Part shown: positions 43,468-52,927 of the stretch, one piece after another
How the letters are laid out: each line of letters opens with the position of its first letter
Numbering within the stretch: the first letter of the stretch is position 1
From: JAEZBP01 sp963832725
GTDB taxonomy: Bacteria; Myxococcota_A; Polyangia; Polyangiales; Sandaracinaceae
NCBI GenBank assembly: GCA_963832725.1
Contig: CAWHVG010000003.1
Coordinates: 1,550,001-1,614,000 of the forward strand
Direction: 5' to 3'
DNA: 64,000 bases
Translations under genes and position numbers: made by a program
The notes under the pieces: generated by a model
Seen by the model: only the letters and a program-made list of their open reading frames with translations
What the model was told of the DNA's origin: nothing
Databases searched by the model: none

Positions 43468-45171
43468 ATGACACGCCGCGGATCGCTAGTACCGATTCCC
43501 GCTCCTCTCGAGCGCGCGTTGCACGCTCTGCGTGGCGTCCAGCCGCCGACCGCACTGAAGAAGCGGCTGGACGAAGCGCTCGAACGGGCCGGCAAGGACA
43601 CCGATTCGCAGACAAGGAAGCGTCGCCTCCTACTGTTGAGCGGCCTCTCGCTGGCCGTCCTGGCGGAGCTGGCCCCCCTCGCCGCGGCCGCGCAGCCGCC
43701 GGCGACGCAGGCCCAGCAGCCCCAGGCCCAGCAGCCTCTGGCCCAGCAGCCCCAGGCCCAGCAGCCCCAGGCCCAGCAGCCTCTGGCCCAGCAGCCTCTG
43801 GCCCAGCAGCCTCTGGCCCAGCAGCCTCTGGCCGAGCCGACCAGCCCGCCCACCGCGCCGCCATCGTCCATGGAAGAGCCTCCCGAGGAGCCCGTCGCCG
43901 AGCCGCGCGACACGCGGGTTCCCGAGCAGCAGCCCAGCGCGCCGCCTCCCGTCCCGGCTGGGTCGGCCCCGGCTGCGTCCGGTCCGGCGGCGTCGCGCGC
44001 GGCCGCCAATCCTCCGCCGACACCTCCCCCGAGCACGCCCTCCGCACATATGGACGTGTCGTTGCAGCACGGGGTTCGATTCGTGGCGCCCGAGCTGGCG
44101 AACTTCACGGTCGAGCTCCACATGTCGGCCTGGTTCCGCTACAACGTGGACTCCTTTCAGCCGGGCGCGCTGACCGGGGCCGACGGGTTCCACACGACCG
44201 ACTACTTCTCGGTCAACCTGGTCCGCCCGCAGCTCGCGATGAGCGCCTTCGACGAACTCATCCGGGCGTACTTCCAGCCCGAACTGGCCGGCAGCGCCGG
44301 CCCCCGACTGCTCGATGCGCAGCTCGAGGTCGTGGCTGCGCCGGAGATCGCCGTCCGAGTAGGTCAGTACCGTGTGCCCTTCTCGCGGGCCTGGATCACC
44401 AGCTTGATGCAGCTCCAGTTCCCGGATCGCGGCGCGATCGCGAACTTCTTCGCTGCCAACGCGGCCGGCCGTGACACGGGAGCGATGGTCTACGGGACGC
44501 CGCTGGACGGGATGATCGAGTACTACGCCGGCATCTACAACGGCAACGGCATCGACACGGACTTCACGACGAACACGCCCACACCGATGGCGGTCGCCCG
44601 TTTCGTCGTGACGCCGGTCGGGCACATGCCCTACGGTCAGACGCCCTCGCTCGATCACGACGACGTCGGGGCGCTCTCGTTCGGAACCAGCGGCTACTAC
44701 CGCGAGGCCTATGCGGCGTCCGGGTCGACGCAGACCAACCGCTATGCATCGGGCGGCGTCGACGCCGCGGCAGCGTTCGGCTCTCTCTACATCCAGGCCG
44801 AGGGCTTCCTGAAGGGTACGCAGTTCGGGTCCGGCACGCCGATCTCGACCCCCTGGACTCTGGCCTGGGGTACCTATGCACAAGCCGGCTACTTCGTGCT
44901 CCCGAAGATCCTGGAGATCTCCGCTCGCGCCGGTTGGGGCAACCCCGCGTTCAGCAATGGTGCCGCCACGATGTTGACGGGCGGCCTCGTTCAGTTCTAC
45001 GAAGGTGCCATCGGCGGTTACTTCGCACTCGGCGATACCTACTACGGTCAGCATCTCAAGTTGCTCTTGAACTACCGATTCGCCGACAATCAGAGCGGCC
45101 AAACGTTCGCCAACGAGATCCCCGTCGGCTCTTCGCACCGGGTGATCGCCCAGGCTCAGCTCTGGTTTTGA
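43468..45171 (+). CDS. Outer-membrane porin (OprO/OprP-like) with extended leader and Gln/Pro repeat
   Basis: About 567 aa. Residues 1-52 are a long cationic n-region that includes PIPAPLERALHALRG and TALKKRLDEALERAGKD. The hydrophobic core is RRLLLLSGLSLAVLAELAPL, ending AAAAQ. A 70-residue Pro/Gln/Ala linker carries eight AQQPL/AQQPQ repeats, as though spanning the periplasm. The rest is a phosphate-selective-porin-like barrel (VELHMSAWFRYNVDSFQPGA, VRVGQYRVPFSRAWITSLMQ) ending in QLWF, the terminal Phe of outer-membrane barrels. ATG 43324 is an alternative start adding 48 residues. A strong terminator follows. Confidence 0.78.
   Translation: MTRRGSLVPIPAPLERALHALRGVQPPTALKKRLDEALERAGKDTDSQTRKRRLLLLSGLSLAVLAELAPLAAAAQPPATQAQQPQAQQPLAQQPQAQQPQAQQPLAQQPLAQQPLAQQPLAEPTSPPTAPPSSMEEPPEEPVAEPRDTRVPEQQPSAPPPVPAGSAPAASGPAASRAAANPPPTPPPSTPSAHMDVSLQHGVRFVAPELANFTVELHMSAWFRYNVDSFQPGALTGADGFHTTDYFSVNLVRPQLAMSAFDELIRAYFQPELAGSAGPRLLDAQLEVVAAPEIAVRVGQYRVPFSRAWITSLMQLQFPDRGAIANFFAANAAGRDTGAMVYGTPLDGMIEYYAGIYNGNGIDTDFTTNTPTPMAVARFVVTPVGHMPYGQTPSLDHDDVGALSFGTSGYYREAYAASGSTQTNRYASGGVDAAAAFGSLYIQAEGFLKGTQFGSGTPISTPWTLAWGTYAQAGYFVLPKILEISARAGWGNPAFSNGAATMLTGGLVQFYEGAIGGYFALGDTYYGQHLKLLLNYRFADNQSGQTFANEIPVGSSHRVIAQAQLWF
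43711..43830 (+). repeat. 15-bp tandem repeat in the porin linker
   Basis: Eight exact or near-exact 15-bp units (GCCCAGCAGCCTCTG or GCCCAGCAGCCCCAG) encode AQQPL/AQQPQ in the order Q, L, Q, Q, L, L, L, L. The run of four identical L units at the 3' end suggests recent expansion. Confidence 0.9.
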
Positions 45172-45206
45172 AAGATTTCTCCTCCGCTATCTCCTATCTC
45201 CCCCCC

Positions 45207-45256
45207 GAAGCACGTGCTCCGCTGCCCCGGCAGCGGAGCACGTGCTTCCCTTTTTT
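45207..45256 (+). terminator. Strong intrinsic terminator after the porin gene
   Basis: Twenty-base arms, 45207-45226 and 45229-45248, are perfectly complementary (GAAGCACGTGCTCCGCTGCC and its complement) and leave a tiny loop. CCC and six T follow at 45251-45256. This is the clearest Rho-independent terminator in the window and lies 36 nt after the porin stop. Confidence 0.9.
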
Positions 45257-45504
45257 CTCGGCCTTCCCGAAGGAACCGGAGAACGAGGGACGAGCTGCGG
45301 AATTTTGCCACTGCCCGTTGAATAAACGGAATCCATCGCGCCACACCGGGGTTCCGACCAAGAACGCCGCCGGCGAACGGAAGCGCCGACTTCGTGCAGA
45401 CCTTAGGATAGCCTCGGTGAGGCCCGAGAGGCCGGCTGGCCTCCTCGCCACTTTTCGGGTATATGGCCACAGGCGCGAGTAGTCCTGCTCGCGAGGGGTA
45501 GAGA

Positions 45505-46158
45505 ATGGTGTCCCGCACGGAGAGCTGGTTCATGCCGACAATCTCCTCAGCGCTGGGTTCTCTCAGGGAGAGCGAGAGCGCGCTCGAAACGCCGGTCGAC
45601 CCGGCGAACTGGACCCGGGCCAGCTTCACCCGCCACGTCTCCCCCCACTTGCCCCAGCTCTACCGGCTGGCGCTGATCCTCAGCCGGGACGCGACCGAAG
45701 CCGAGGACCTGCTCCAGAACAGCCTGGTCAAGGCCTACGTCCACCGCGCGTCCTATCAGGGCCGCGGGAGCCTCTCCGCCTGGCTCTACGGCATCGTCCG
45801 GAACGAGCACGCCGAGGTGATGCGCTCGCTCAAGCGACGCCGCTCCCTCCTGCAGGCCGCGCTCGAGCGCTTCGGCGACCTCTTGGACGACCTGTCGTCG
45901 GACAACGTCGCGCCCAGCGACCCCGAGGTCCACGCCATCGTCCACGAGGAGAGCACGCTGCTCCTGGACTGTCTCCGGCGCATCCCCGAGCCCTATCGCA
46001 CGGTGGTGCACCTCTGCGACGTCGAAGAGCGCAGCTACGAGGAAGTCTCCGAAGTCCTCGACGTACCGGTCGGTACGGTCAAGAGCCGCCACGCGCGGGG
46101 GCGCGTGAAGCTTCGCAAGATCTTCGACCGGCTGCGCCAGGACGTGGGGGTGTCGTGA
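45505..46158 (+). CDS. ECF-type RNA polymerase sigma factor
   Basis: A 217-aa sigma-70-family factor. Region 2 is FTRHVSPHLPQLYRLALILS, then RDATEAEDLLQNSLVKAY and GSLSAWLYGIVRNEHAEVMR. Region 4 is IPEPYRTVVHLCDVEERSYE then VSEVLDVPVGTVKSRHARGR. GAGGGG precedes ATG 45505; ATG 45532 is an alternative. The stop overlaps the start of the next gene by 1 nt. Small inverted repeats at 45428-45443 and 45474-45493 lie in the leader, the second touching the ribosome-binding site. Confidence 0.93.
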   Translation: MVSRTESWFMPTISSALGSLRESESALETPVDPANWTRASFTRHVSPHLPQLYRLALILSRDATEAEDLLQNSLVKAYVHRASYQGRGSLSAWLYGIVRNEHAEVMRSLKRRRSLLQAALERFGDLLDDLSSDNVAPSDPEVHAIVHEESTLLLDCLRRIPEPYRTVVHLCDVEERSYEEVSEVLDVPVGTVKSRHARGRVKLRKIFDRLRQDVGVS

Positions 46159-46721
46159 TGGGTGACCGAGATTCCGTGCCGCCGCTTCCGCCCGAGTTGG
46201 AGCGCGGGGCGCGCGCCCTTCGCGAGATGAGCGTCTCCGAGAGGTTCGAGGGCCGGCTGAATCGAGCGCTGGTGCGGTCCGAGGTCGAGGCCCCGCGGCG
46301 CAGCCCAATCTGGTCCGGCCTCGCCATCGTCGTCCCGACGCTCGCTGCGGTCGTACTGGTCCTGCACTCGATGCTCGGCGCTCCGATCGAGAGCCTGTCA
46401 CGCTACGAGGAGCACGACGTCGTCCTCGGTGACGACGGCCAGGTCTGGGTGGACCTGGACCTCTGGACGCACCACCATCGAGACCCCGCCACCGTCCACA
46501 TCGACGTTCCTGCGTCGATGGACGTCGAGGTCCCCGGCAGCACCAGCGCGCCGGCCGAGTGCGACGTCGAACGCTGCCAACACCGCTTCGTGACCGACGG
46601 CCCGCCCGGCCACGCGTCCGTGAGGGTTCGGGTCAATGCACCGGGCCGGCACGCGATCACCGTCGAGCATCGCTCGGGATCGCACCACGTGCGCGAGCAC
46701 TTCCTCGTCCACGCCCGCTGA
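46158..46721 (+). CDS. Putative anti-sigma factor / sigma-partner membrane protein
   Basis: A 187-aa single-pass protein. Residues 1-45 are cytoplasmic and helical (PPLPPELERGARALREMSVS, ERFEGRLNRALVR). One TM helix is IWSGLAIVVPTLAAVVLVLH. The remaining 115 residues, outside the membrane, are beta-rich with two Cys (ECDVERC) and an HHH run. No zinc HxxxCxxC anti-sigma motif is present, so it is not a ZAS protein. Its position, overlapping the sigma gene by 1 nt, and its topology suggest it restrains that sigma factor. The N-terminus resembles that of the porin leader upstream. Confidence 0.7.
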   Translation: MGDRDSVPPLPPELERGARALREMSVSERFEGRLNRALVRSEVEAPRRSPIWSGLAIVVPTLAAVVLVLHSMLGAPIESLSRYEEHDVVLGDDGQVWVDLDLWTHHHRDPATVHIDVPASMDVEVPGSTSAPAECDVERCQHRFVTDGPPGHASVRVRVNAPGRHAITVEHRSGSHHVREHFLVHAR

Positions 46722-46752
46722 AACATCGCCGGCTCCGGCCGGACCCTCGTTC

Positions 46753-46792
46753 GGGCCGACCTCGCCATGCGAGCGTCGGCCCAAGACGTTTT
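46753..46792. terminator. Hairpin terminator between sigma-partner and GntR genes
   Basis: Arms GGGCCGAC (46753-46760) and GTCGGCCC (46775-46782) with inner CTCGC/GCGAG and loop CAT, one bulged C. AAGACGTTTT follows, giving a short T-run on the plus strand. It lies between convergent stops. Confidence 0.6.
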
Positions 46793-46813
46793 GGTCGGCC
46801 AGCGGCTTGTGTC

Positions 46814-47539
46814 TCAGTCGGCGACCGCCACCCGAGCCGAGGGCTCGAGTCGCTCCAAGACGACGGCGTCGCGGCGCTCGACCTCCCCGAGGAGGTCCTC
46901 CACAGCCTCCGCGCGAGGGCGCTCCGCCCAACGGGCGAGCATCCAGGCCACCGCCAAGTGCCCGTCCGGGTCCGCATAGAGCGCGTCCCGCAGCGGCTGG
47001 AGATCCCGGATGGCGAAGCTGACGTCGTTGAGGGCCAGCTCCGCCACCGGGCACTCCGCCGAGGCGAAGAGCGCCGCGAGGACATCCTGGTCCGCCATGG
47101 CCAACCCGCCAGCCGAAGTGCCCCCACGGGCTCGTTCGCCGAAACGCTCCACGGCCGCGGCCACCGACTCCGTGCCGCGCCCCGACGCCGCGAGGGCCGT
47201 CAGCGCCGTCGACACCAGCATCCGCCGCAGCTGCAGGAGCCCCGCCGCTGCGCGCGGCACCCCGAGCTCCCCCGCCCTGCCCAGCTCCGGCACCAACTCG
47301 ATCCCACCGCTCTCACGGTAGTCTCGAACCTGATAACCGCTCCCCTGTCGGACCTTCAGGAGGCGTGCGCGGACCAGACGGGTCAGCGCGCTCCGCAACG
47401 TGGTCCGGTTGACGGCCAAGCGCGATGCGAGCACGCGTTCCGGCACCAGCCGCTCTCCCGGCCGGAGCCCGCCGCGTAGGATCCACCTGCGGATCGCCCG
47501 TTCACACGCTTCGACCGCGCTCTCGTTCCCCTCGCCCAT
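46814..47539 (-). CDS. GntR-family transcriptional regulator
   Basis: About 241 aa. The winged helix is RPGERLVPERVLASRLAVNR then TTLRSALTRLVRARLLKVRQ and GSGYQVRDY, as in GntR proteins. The C-terminal all-helical part (LLQLRRMLVSTALTALAASG, AVERFGERARGG, LALNDVSFAIRDLQPLRDAL) fits the FCD/FadR effector fold. The metal-binding His residues typical of FCD proteins are not obvious. TTG 47566 would add nine residues. No obvious metabolic operon is adjacent except the large MscS gene, 60 nt upstream on the same strand. Confidence 0.88.
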   Translation of the reverse strand: MGEGNESAVEACERAIRRWILRGGLRPGERLVPERVLASRLAVNRTTLRSALTRLVRARLLKVRQGSGYQVRDYRESGGIELVPELGRAGELGVPRAAAGLLQLRRMLVSTALTALAASGRGTESVAAAVERFGERARGGTSAGGLAMADQDVLAALFASAECPVAELALNDVSFAIRDLQPLRDALYADPDGHLAVAWMLARWAERPRAEAVEDLLGEVERRDAVVLERLEPSARVAVAD

Positions 47540-47599
47540 GGAGCGGAGAATGCCGGATCTTTCCAATGTGCGTGTCCAGGCAAAACCCCACAGGCTGAA

Positions 47600-50149
47600 T
47601 CAAGAGGGTTCGTCGTCGGAGTGCGCCGGCCGCTCCAACGCCCTCGCCGCCGGATCGACCGACCGCAGATGCAGGTCACGCTGCGGGAACGGGATCTCGA
47701 TGCCGGCTTCGTCGAGCGCCGCGTAGACGCGCTGGGCGAGCTCGCTCCGAATCCGGATGCCGGACGTGAAGTCCACCGACCAAACGCGGATGGCGAAGTC
47801 GATCGAGCTGTCACCGAAGCCCGTGCAGAGCACCTCCGGCTTCGGATTGGTCAGCGCGCCCGGTTGCGTGCGAGCGACCTCTTCCAGGATCGGCTTCACG
47901 TCCTTCGGGTCGTGCGCGTAGCCGGTCCCGACGGCGAGCTCCACGCGCCGGTGCGAGTCGGTCAGCGTCCAGTTCACGAGCTGACCCGAGATCAGGTCGG
48001 AGTTCGGCACGATGACTTCCGCGCCGTCGAGCGAATGAACGGTGCTCGAACGGATGCCGATCCGGCGCACCTGGCCGACCAGCGATCCGATCTCGATCAC
48101 GTCGCCCACCTTCATCGGTCGCTCCGCGACCAAGATCAGCCCCGACACGAAGTTGCTGACGACGTTCTGGAGACCGAAACCGATGCCGACGCCGAGCGCA
48201 CCGCCGAGAAGCGCCAGGCGCTCGGGGTCCACGCCCGCCTTCCCGAACGCGAGCACGACGCCGAGGGCGACCAGGCAGTAGCTCACCGTCAGCGAGATGG
48301 CCGCCTCGGTCCCCTGCCCGAGGTCGAAGCGCGGGAGGATCTCCAGCTGGAGCGCGAAGTGCACCAACCGCACGACGGCCACGGTCCCGGCCAAGACGGC
48401 GGCGAACGCCAGCACGTCACCGACCGAGAGCTCGATGGAGCCGAACTCGTAGCTCTGACGCAGCGCGACACGGGCCTGCTCGGCGAGAGGATCGAGGACG
48501 TCGAACGCGACCAACGCGCTGTACGCGAGAAAGGCGACGGCCACCCAGCGCAGCACCGACGTGATGAAGCGGACGGTCTGGCGCCTCCGGTCACGCAGCG
48601 TCAAGAGCACCCGCGCGCGGCGATGGCGGGCCAACTGAGCGACGATCGCGCTCGCGAGCTGCACCGCGCAGTAGAGCGCCACGGCGAGCTCGACCACGCT
48701 GTAAGTGGCGTCCGACAAGAGCGCGGCCCGCTCCACGTACCCGACCACGTCGTAGTACACGGCCGCAGCCAGCGGGAGCGCGGCCGCCGCGCAGAGGACG
48801 TGCAGCCGCCGCGCCCAGCGATCCTGGGTCACCGGCACCCCGCGGATGGCCCGTCCGAGCCGGAACGAGAGCAGCGCGCCCGCTCCGGGCACCAACGCCA
48901 GCCCGATGCGCAAACCCGCCGCCGGCGCATACCCGGACAGGAGCAGCACGCTCGTGCCGGCGAGCGCCACCAGTCCCATCATCGGCGCGCGCGGCTCGGG
49001 CAACACGGCGCCGCCGATGCGGAGCACAGCGGGGATGGTCGCCAGAAGCACCAGCCCGAGGACCACGGAAGGAACCCAGCGGTAGAGGAGCGGCGTCGCG
49101 ACCAAGCTGAGCAGGGCCGCGCTCGCCACCGGCCGCGCCCGGAGCGCGGCGAGCGGCGAGGAGCGCCTCCCGCGGAGCCGCGCCGGACCAAAGCGCAGCC
49201 GCACGATCACCAACGCCAACGCGAGCAGAACGAAGGCGGCGAAGTGCCACCCGAGCCTCCCCTTTTCGCGGAGGAAGAACGCCCTCAGCGCGATGACATG
49301 CTCATCGAAGAGCTGACCGGGGGGCGGCTCGGGTCGGGCGCCGGAGAGCCCCTCGCCACCGGTCCACGCCGGCTCGTGGTCGGGCCGTCCCCGCTCCTCG
49401 CGCGCCCGCCGCCGAGCCGAATCGATGCGCGCGATGACCGCCGCGATGCGGATGCTTTGGTCGGAGAGCTCACCCTGCGTCTCGAGCACCTCGAGGTGTC
49501 GCAGCGTCAGCCGGTGCGCGACCCGGTCGATGTGGCCGAGCAGGCGGTCGATCCGCCTCCGCTGGGACTCGGGCAAGGGCTCCTCACGCGGCGCGTCGCG
49601 GGTGACGACCCAGAGCCGCCGCGTGCTGGCGATGCGTTGGCGTTCCTCTGCGACCGACGAGCCCCGCGCTTCCAGCGTCGACTGCCACGCGTCGAGCCGG
49701 TCGCCGATCCGGTCCCAGTCCTGCTCCAGATCGAGCAGCTGGCGCGATGAGAGGCCGTCCAAGCGCGCGAGAGCCGGCTGCGCCGCGTGGAGCGCGACCT
49801 CCCGGCGAAAACGGGGCAGCGCGCGGCGGATTCCTTTCACCTCGCGCTGGCGGCGGAGGAGCGGCGCGATGTCGGCCAACGACCGAAAGGTCTCCTCGAT
49901 TCGGCGGCCGATCTCGCCCGGCTCGAGCGGATGGGGCGCGGCGGGCTCCGGCTCGAGCGGATGGGGCGCGGCGGGCTCCGGCGCGGCGGGCTCCGGCACG
50001 ACCGGCTCCGGCACGACCGGCTCCGGCACGACCGGCTCCGGCACGACCGGCTCGGCGCCCTCGGCCGGGGCATCCTGCGCCGCGAGCGGCGCGGCGACCA
50101 GCGCCCACGAGAAGATCAGCGCCCCTCCGAGCCACGGCAGCCGTCGCAT
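47600..50149 (-). CDS. Large MscS-family mechanosensitive channel with periplasmic domain
   Basis: An 849-aa channel like the MscK/MscM group. A signal peptide (WLGGALIFSWALVAAPLAAQ) is followed by a Pro/Glu linker of EPVVP and EPAAP repeats and a helical periplasmic domain to about residue 265. Many TM helices follow. The pore helix is LALLGGALGVGIGFGLQNVV and SNFVSGLILVAERPMKVGDV, with the MscS beta-domain next (VRRIGIRSSTVHSLDGAEVI, VPNSDLISGQLVNWTLTD). The end, EIPFPQRDLHL, is the usual one. It may be cotranscribed with the GntR gene below it. Confidence 0.92.
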   Translation of the reverse strand: MRRLPWLGGALIFSWALVAAPLAAQDAPAEGAEPVVPEPVVPEPVVPEPVVPEPAAPEPAAPHPLEPEPAAPHPLEPGEIGRRIEETFRSLADIAPLLRRQREVKGIRRALPRFRREVALHAAQPALARLDGLSSRQLLDLEQDWDRIGDRLDAWQSTLEARGSSVAEERQRIASTRRLWVVTRDAPREEPLPESQRRRIDRLLGHIDRVAHRLTLRHLEVLETQGELSDQSIRIAAVIARIDSARRRAREERGRPDHEPAWTGGEGLSGARPEPPPGQLFDEHVIALRAFFLREKGRLGWHFAAFVLLALALVIVRLRFGPARLRGRRSSPLAALRARPVASAALLSLVATPLLYRWVPSVVLGLVLLATIPAVLRIGGAVLPEPRAPMMGLVALAGTSVLLLSGYAPAAGLRIGLALVPGAGALLSFRLGRAIRGVPVTQDRWARRLHVLCAAAALPLAAAVYYDVVGYVERAALLSDATYSVVELAVALYCAVQLASAIVAQLARHRRARVLLTLRDRRRQTVRFITSVLRWVAVAFLAYSALVAFDVLDPLAEQARVALRQSYEFGSIELSVGDVLAFAAVLAGTVAVVRLVHFALQLEILPRFDLGQGTEAAISLTVSYCLVALGVVLAFGKAGVDPERLALLGGALGVGIGFGLQNVVSNFVSGLILVAERPMKVGDVIEIGSLVGQVRRIGIRSSTVHSLDGAEVIVPNSDLISGQLVNWTLTDSHRRVELAVGTGYAHDPKDVKPILEEVARTQPGALTNPKPEVLCTGFGDSSIDFAIRVWSVDFTSGIRIRSELAQRVYAALDEAGIEIPFPQRDLHLRSVDPAARALERPAHSDDEPS
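49921..50050 (-). repeat. 30-bp and 15-bp tandem repeats in the MscS linker
   Basis: Two exact 30-bp copies (49921-49950, 49951-49980) encode EPAAPHPLEP. Four exact 15-bp copies of CTCCGGCACGACCGG (49991-50050) encode the EPVVP pentapeptides. All are in frame in the linker just after the signal peptide. Confidence 0.9.
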
Positions 50150-50298
50150 GGACGGGTCGTGCCACGGACCGGGCGCTCGGGTCCAGTGTCGGCTGGCAAG
50201 ACTCCGGCGTGTCGAGGCCGGATGTGATGGGCGGTGCGCCTCAGCGCACGCGTCGCGGGCCGAGCCGCCTGCCGCCCCCGGGGCTATCATCCGTCCGC

Positions 50299-50616
50299 GT
50301 GGACTACTTCGCACGGCTCGGCGCCTGGCTCGAGGAGCGCTGGTGCGCGCATCGACGCGACGAGCGCACCTTTCCCGGCTTGGCGGTGGAGGCGCCCGAG
50401 ACCTTCCCGGCCGCGCGGGAGCTCGACCTCGACGCGCTGTTCGACACCATCCTCGATCCCGCGCAGCCCGCCCTCCGCCAGCTCGCACCGCTCGGCGTCT
50501 TCGGACAGCCCGCTTACACCGCCTGCCAGCGCTGCGGCGAGGCACGGACCGCCGGCCGCGAAGGCGAAGTGCGCGCGTACTGCCGCCGCTCGATGTTCGG
50601 AGCGCTGGCGCGATGA
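50299..50616 (+). CDS. Small protein of unknown function coupled to RibD-like reductase
   Basis: A 105-aa cytoplasmic protein starting at GTG 50299 (VDYFARLGAWLEERWCAHRR). It has DLDALFDTILDPAQPALRQL in the middle and a Cys pair near the end (TACQRCGEARTAGREG, then AYCRRS), a possible metal site. It overlaps the RibD-like gene by 4 nt (ATGA), so the two are translationally coupled. No family is recognised. Confidence 0.6.
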   Translation: MDYFARLGAWLEERWCAHRRDERTFPGLAVEAPETFPAARELDLDALFDTILDPAQPALRQLAPLGVFGQPAYTACQRCGEARTAGREGEVRAYCRRSMFGALAR

Positions 50617-51390
50617 GCCCGTCGTTCGAGGCCGCCGCGATCGAAGACGCCGAGGGCGTGTCCCGCTTCGCCGCCGCGCTCTACGGCGGCCCCGTCGGCG
50701 CGGCGAGGGGCGTGCTGCAGGTCGTGGCGGTGGCGGAGCGGGAGGGCGCGCGGCACGTGATGCGGATCGGCGAGCACAGCCCGAGGAGCGACACGGACTT
50801 CTTCGCGCTGAACTTCGCGCGCGCCCGTGTCGAGGCCATCCTGGTGTCGGGCGCGGTGCTGCGGGCCGAGCCGGAGCTCCGCTACGAGTTGGGCGGTCCC
50901 GGCCGCGCGGGAGAGGCCTTGGGGATGTGGCGACGAGCGCTCGGTCTCGAAGCGCCGCCGTGGCTCTTGGTGCTCACGCGAGGCGACGTCCCGCTCGACC
51001 ACCCCGCCCTTCGGAGCTGGGCGAAGCCCATCGTGCTGAGCACGCGGGAGGCGGCAGCACGCATGCGCGCGGAGGCGGCGTGCGAGGTCGTGGGGATGGA
51101 GGCGCCGAGCCCTCGCGCCGCGCTCGCGCTGCTGCGGGCGCGCGGCGTGCGCTCGATTCTCGATCGAGGCGGGCCCGAGCGTCGCCGTCCCGCTCTACGA
51201 GCCCCCGAGCGCGATCGACGAGCTGACGCTGAGCGTGTTCGAGGGAGAGCTCGACCCGCGCGCCCGCGGAGGCGCGTTTCCGGGCGAGGAGACGCTCGCC
51301 GGCGCCGGGCTGACCCGAGGCGCCGCGCCCGCGCGACGGCGCGAGCCGAGCGGCCCCTGGCGCTTCGAGCGCTGGATCCGAGCGCGCTGA
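50613..51390 (+). pseudogene. RibD C-terminal-like (dihydrofolate-reductase fold) reductase, one frameshift
   Basis: The corrected protein (258 aa) is a pyrimidine-reductase/DHFR-fold protein. HVMRIGEHSPRSDTDFFALN and FARARVEAILVSGAVLRAEP match the RibD C-terminal domain, and PWLLVLTRGDVPLDHPAL follows. At GATTCT (51155-51160) the frame breaks. Dropping one T gives GVRSISIEAGPSVAVPLYEP, the expected glycine-rich NADPH segment (compare LVEGGPTLAG), then LTLSVFEGELDP to the stop at 51390. No stop intervenes in the corrected frame. It is probably functional in the real genome. Confidence 0.75.
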
Positions 51391-51558
51391 GCATCGCCGC
51401 ACCGGAGCCCGTGGGGCGCGAAGTGTGTCCCCGCAGGGGCCGACCGAGCCGTCACTCACCCGCCGCGACCGAGGTCGCGACTGCTGGCGGTGCCAGAACG
51501 GCCGCGCAACGATTCACGGCCTCTCGGACAAGAACGACGAGAGGTTGTCGAGAGCCGC

Positions 51559-52086
51559 TCAGCCGTGCTCGTCGAGGAACTGCTGGAGGCTCTCGTTGAC
51601 CCGCTCCAGGTTCGGCGTGATCAGCGAGACGATGAACTTCTCGACCTTGGGCTTGAGGCCGCCGGCCAGCAGCTTGGGCACGCCCGGGATGCTCTTGAGG
51701 TCGATGTCCAGATCGCCCTCGAGGGTGACCGACGTGGTGCCGTCGTCGACGCGCCGGAAGGTGTTGGTCCCGCTACAGCGCACGCTCTCGGTGAAGACAC
51801 GGAGCTTGAGCGTCCACCGCACCTGGTGATCGGCGTCGCTCCAGTCCGCGTGGTCGTCCCAGCTGAGCATCTCCGGCTTGAGGAACGCCCGCGCGAAGAC
51901 GGGGATCTCGCGCTCGGCGATCCACACGTTGTGGAGCTTGGCGCCCCCTTCGGTCTCGTCGCGCGACTCGACCACGATCTCCTTCACGTCCGGAATGTAC
52001 GCCGCGATCTCGGGGAGGCGGTCGCGGTACGCGAGGTAGACCTTTTCCTGCGGGTGGCGGATCAACGATTCGGTGTGGATACGCAT
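51559..52086 (-). CDS. DUF2505/SRPBCC-type lipid-binding-fold protein
   Basis: A 175-aa cytoplasmic protein. RIHTESLIRHPQEKVYLAYR and DRLPEIAAYIPDVKEIVVES are the start of a START-like (SRPBCC) fold. WTLKLRVFTESVRCSGTNTF and SVTLEGDLDIDLKSIPGVPK form later strands, and the long C-terminal helix is LITPNLERVNESLQQFLDEH. This fits DUF2505 proteins of Actinobacteria and Myxococcota. Function is unknown; the fold suggests binding a hydrophobic molecule. Confidence 0.75.
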   Translation of the reverse strand: MRIHTESLIRHPQEKVYLAYRDRLPEIAAYIPDVKEIVVESRDETEGGAKLHNVWIAEREIPVFARAFLKPEMLSWDDHADWSDADHQVRWTLKLRVFTESVRCSGTNTFRRVDDGTTSVTLEGDLDIDLKSIPGVPKLLAGGLKPKVEKFIVSLITPNLERVNESLQQFLDEHG

Positions 52087-52199
52087 GAAGGCCCGAGAAT
52101 AGCAGAATCGCTGCCGGGGAGTAGAAGCCGGCGACCTGGGCTCGCAGCGCGACCAGCGGTGCGGCGAAGAGCCGAAGAGCGAGGTTCTTCGACAGACCC

Positions 52200-52847
<648 letters not shown>

Positions 52848-52927
52848 GTTGGGATCGTAGGGCAGCGAGAGCGCGGGCGGGAGGCCTTTTCGGACGGACC
52901 GCCGCCGGGCTGCTATCGTTGCCGGCG

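Noticed and set aside
50613..51390. Programmed +1 frameshifting at GATTCT as a regulatory device
   Set aside because: The codon phase differs between sites and the genes have no common role. TCT is a rare codon here, but a nucleotide-level error explains all sites better.
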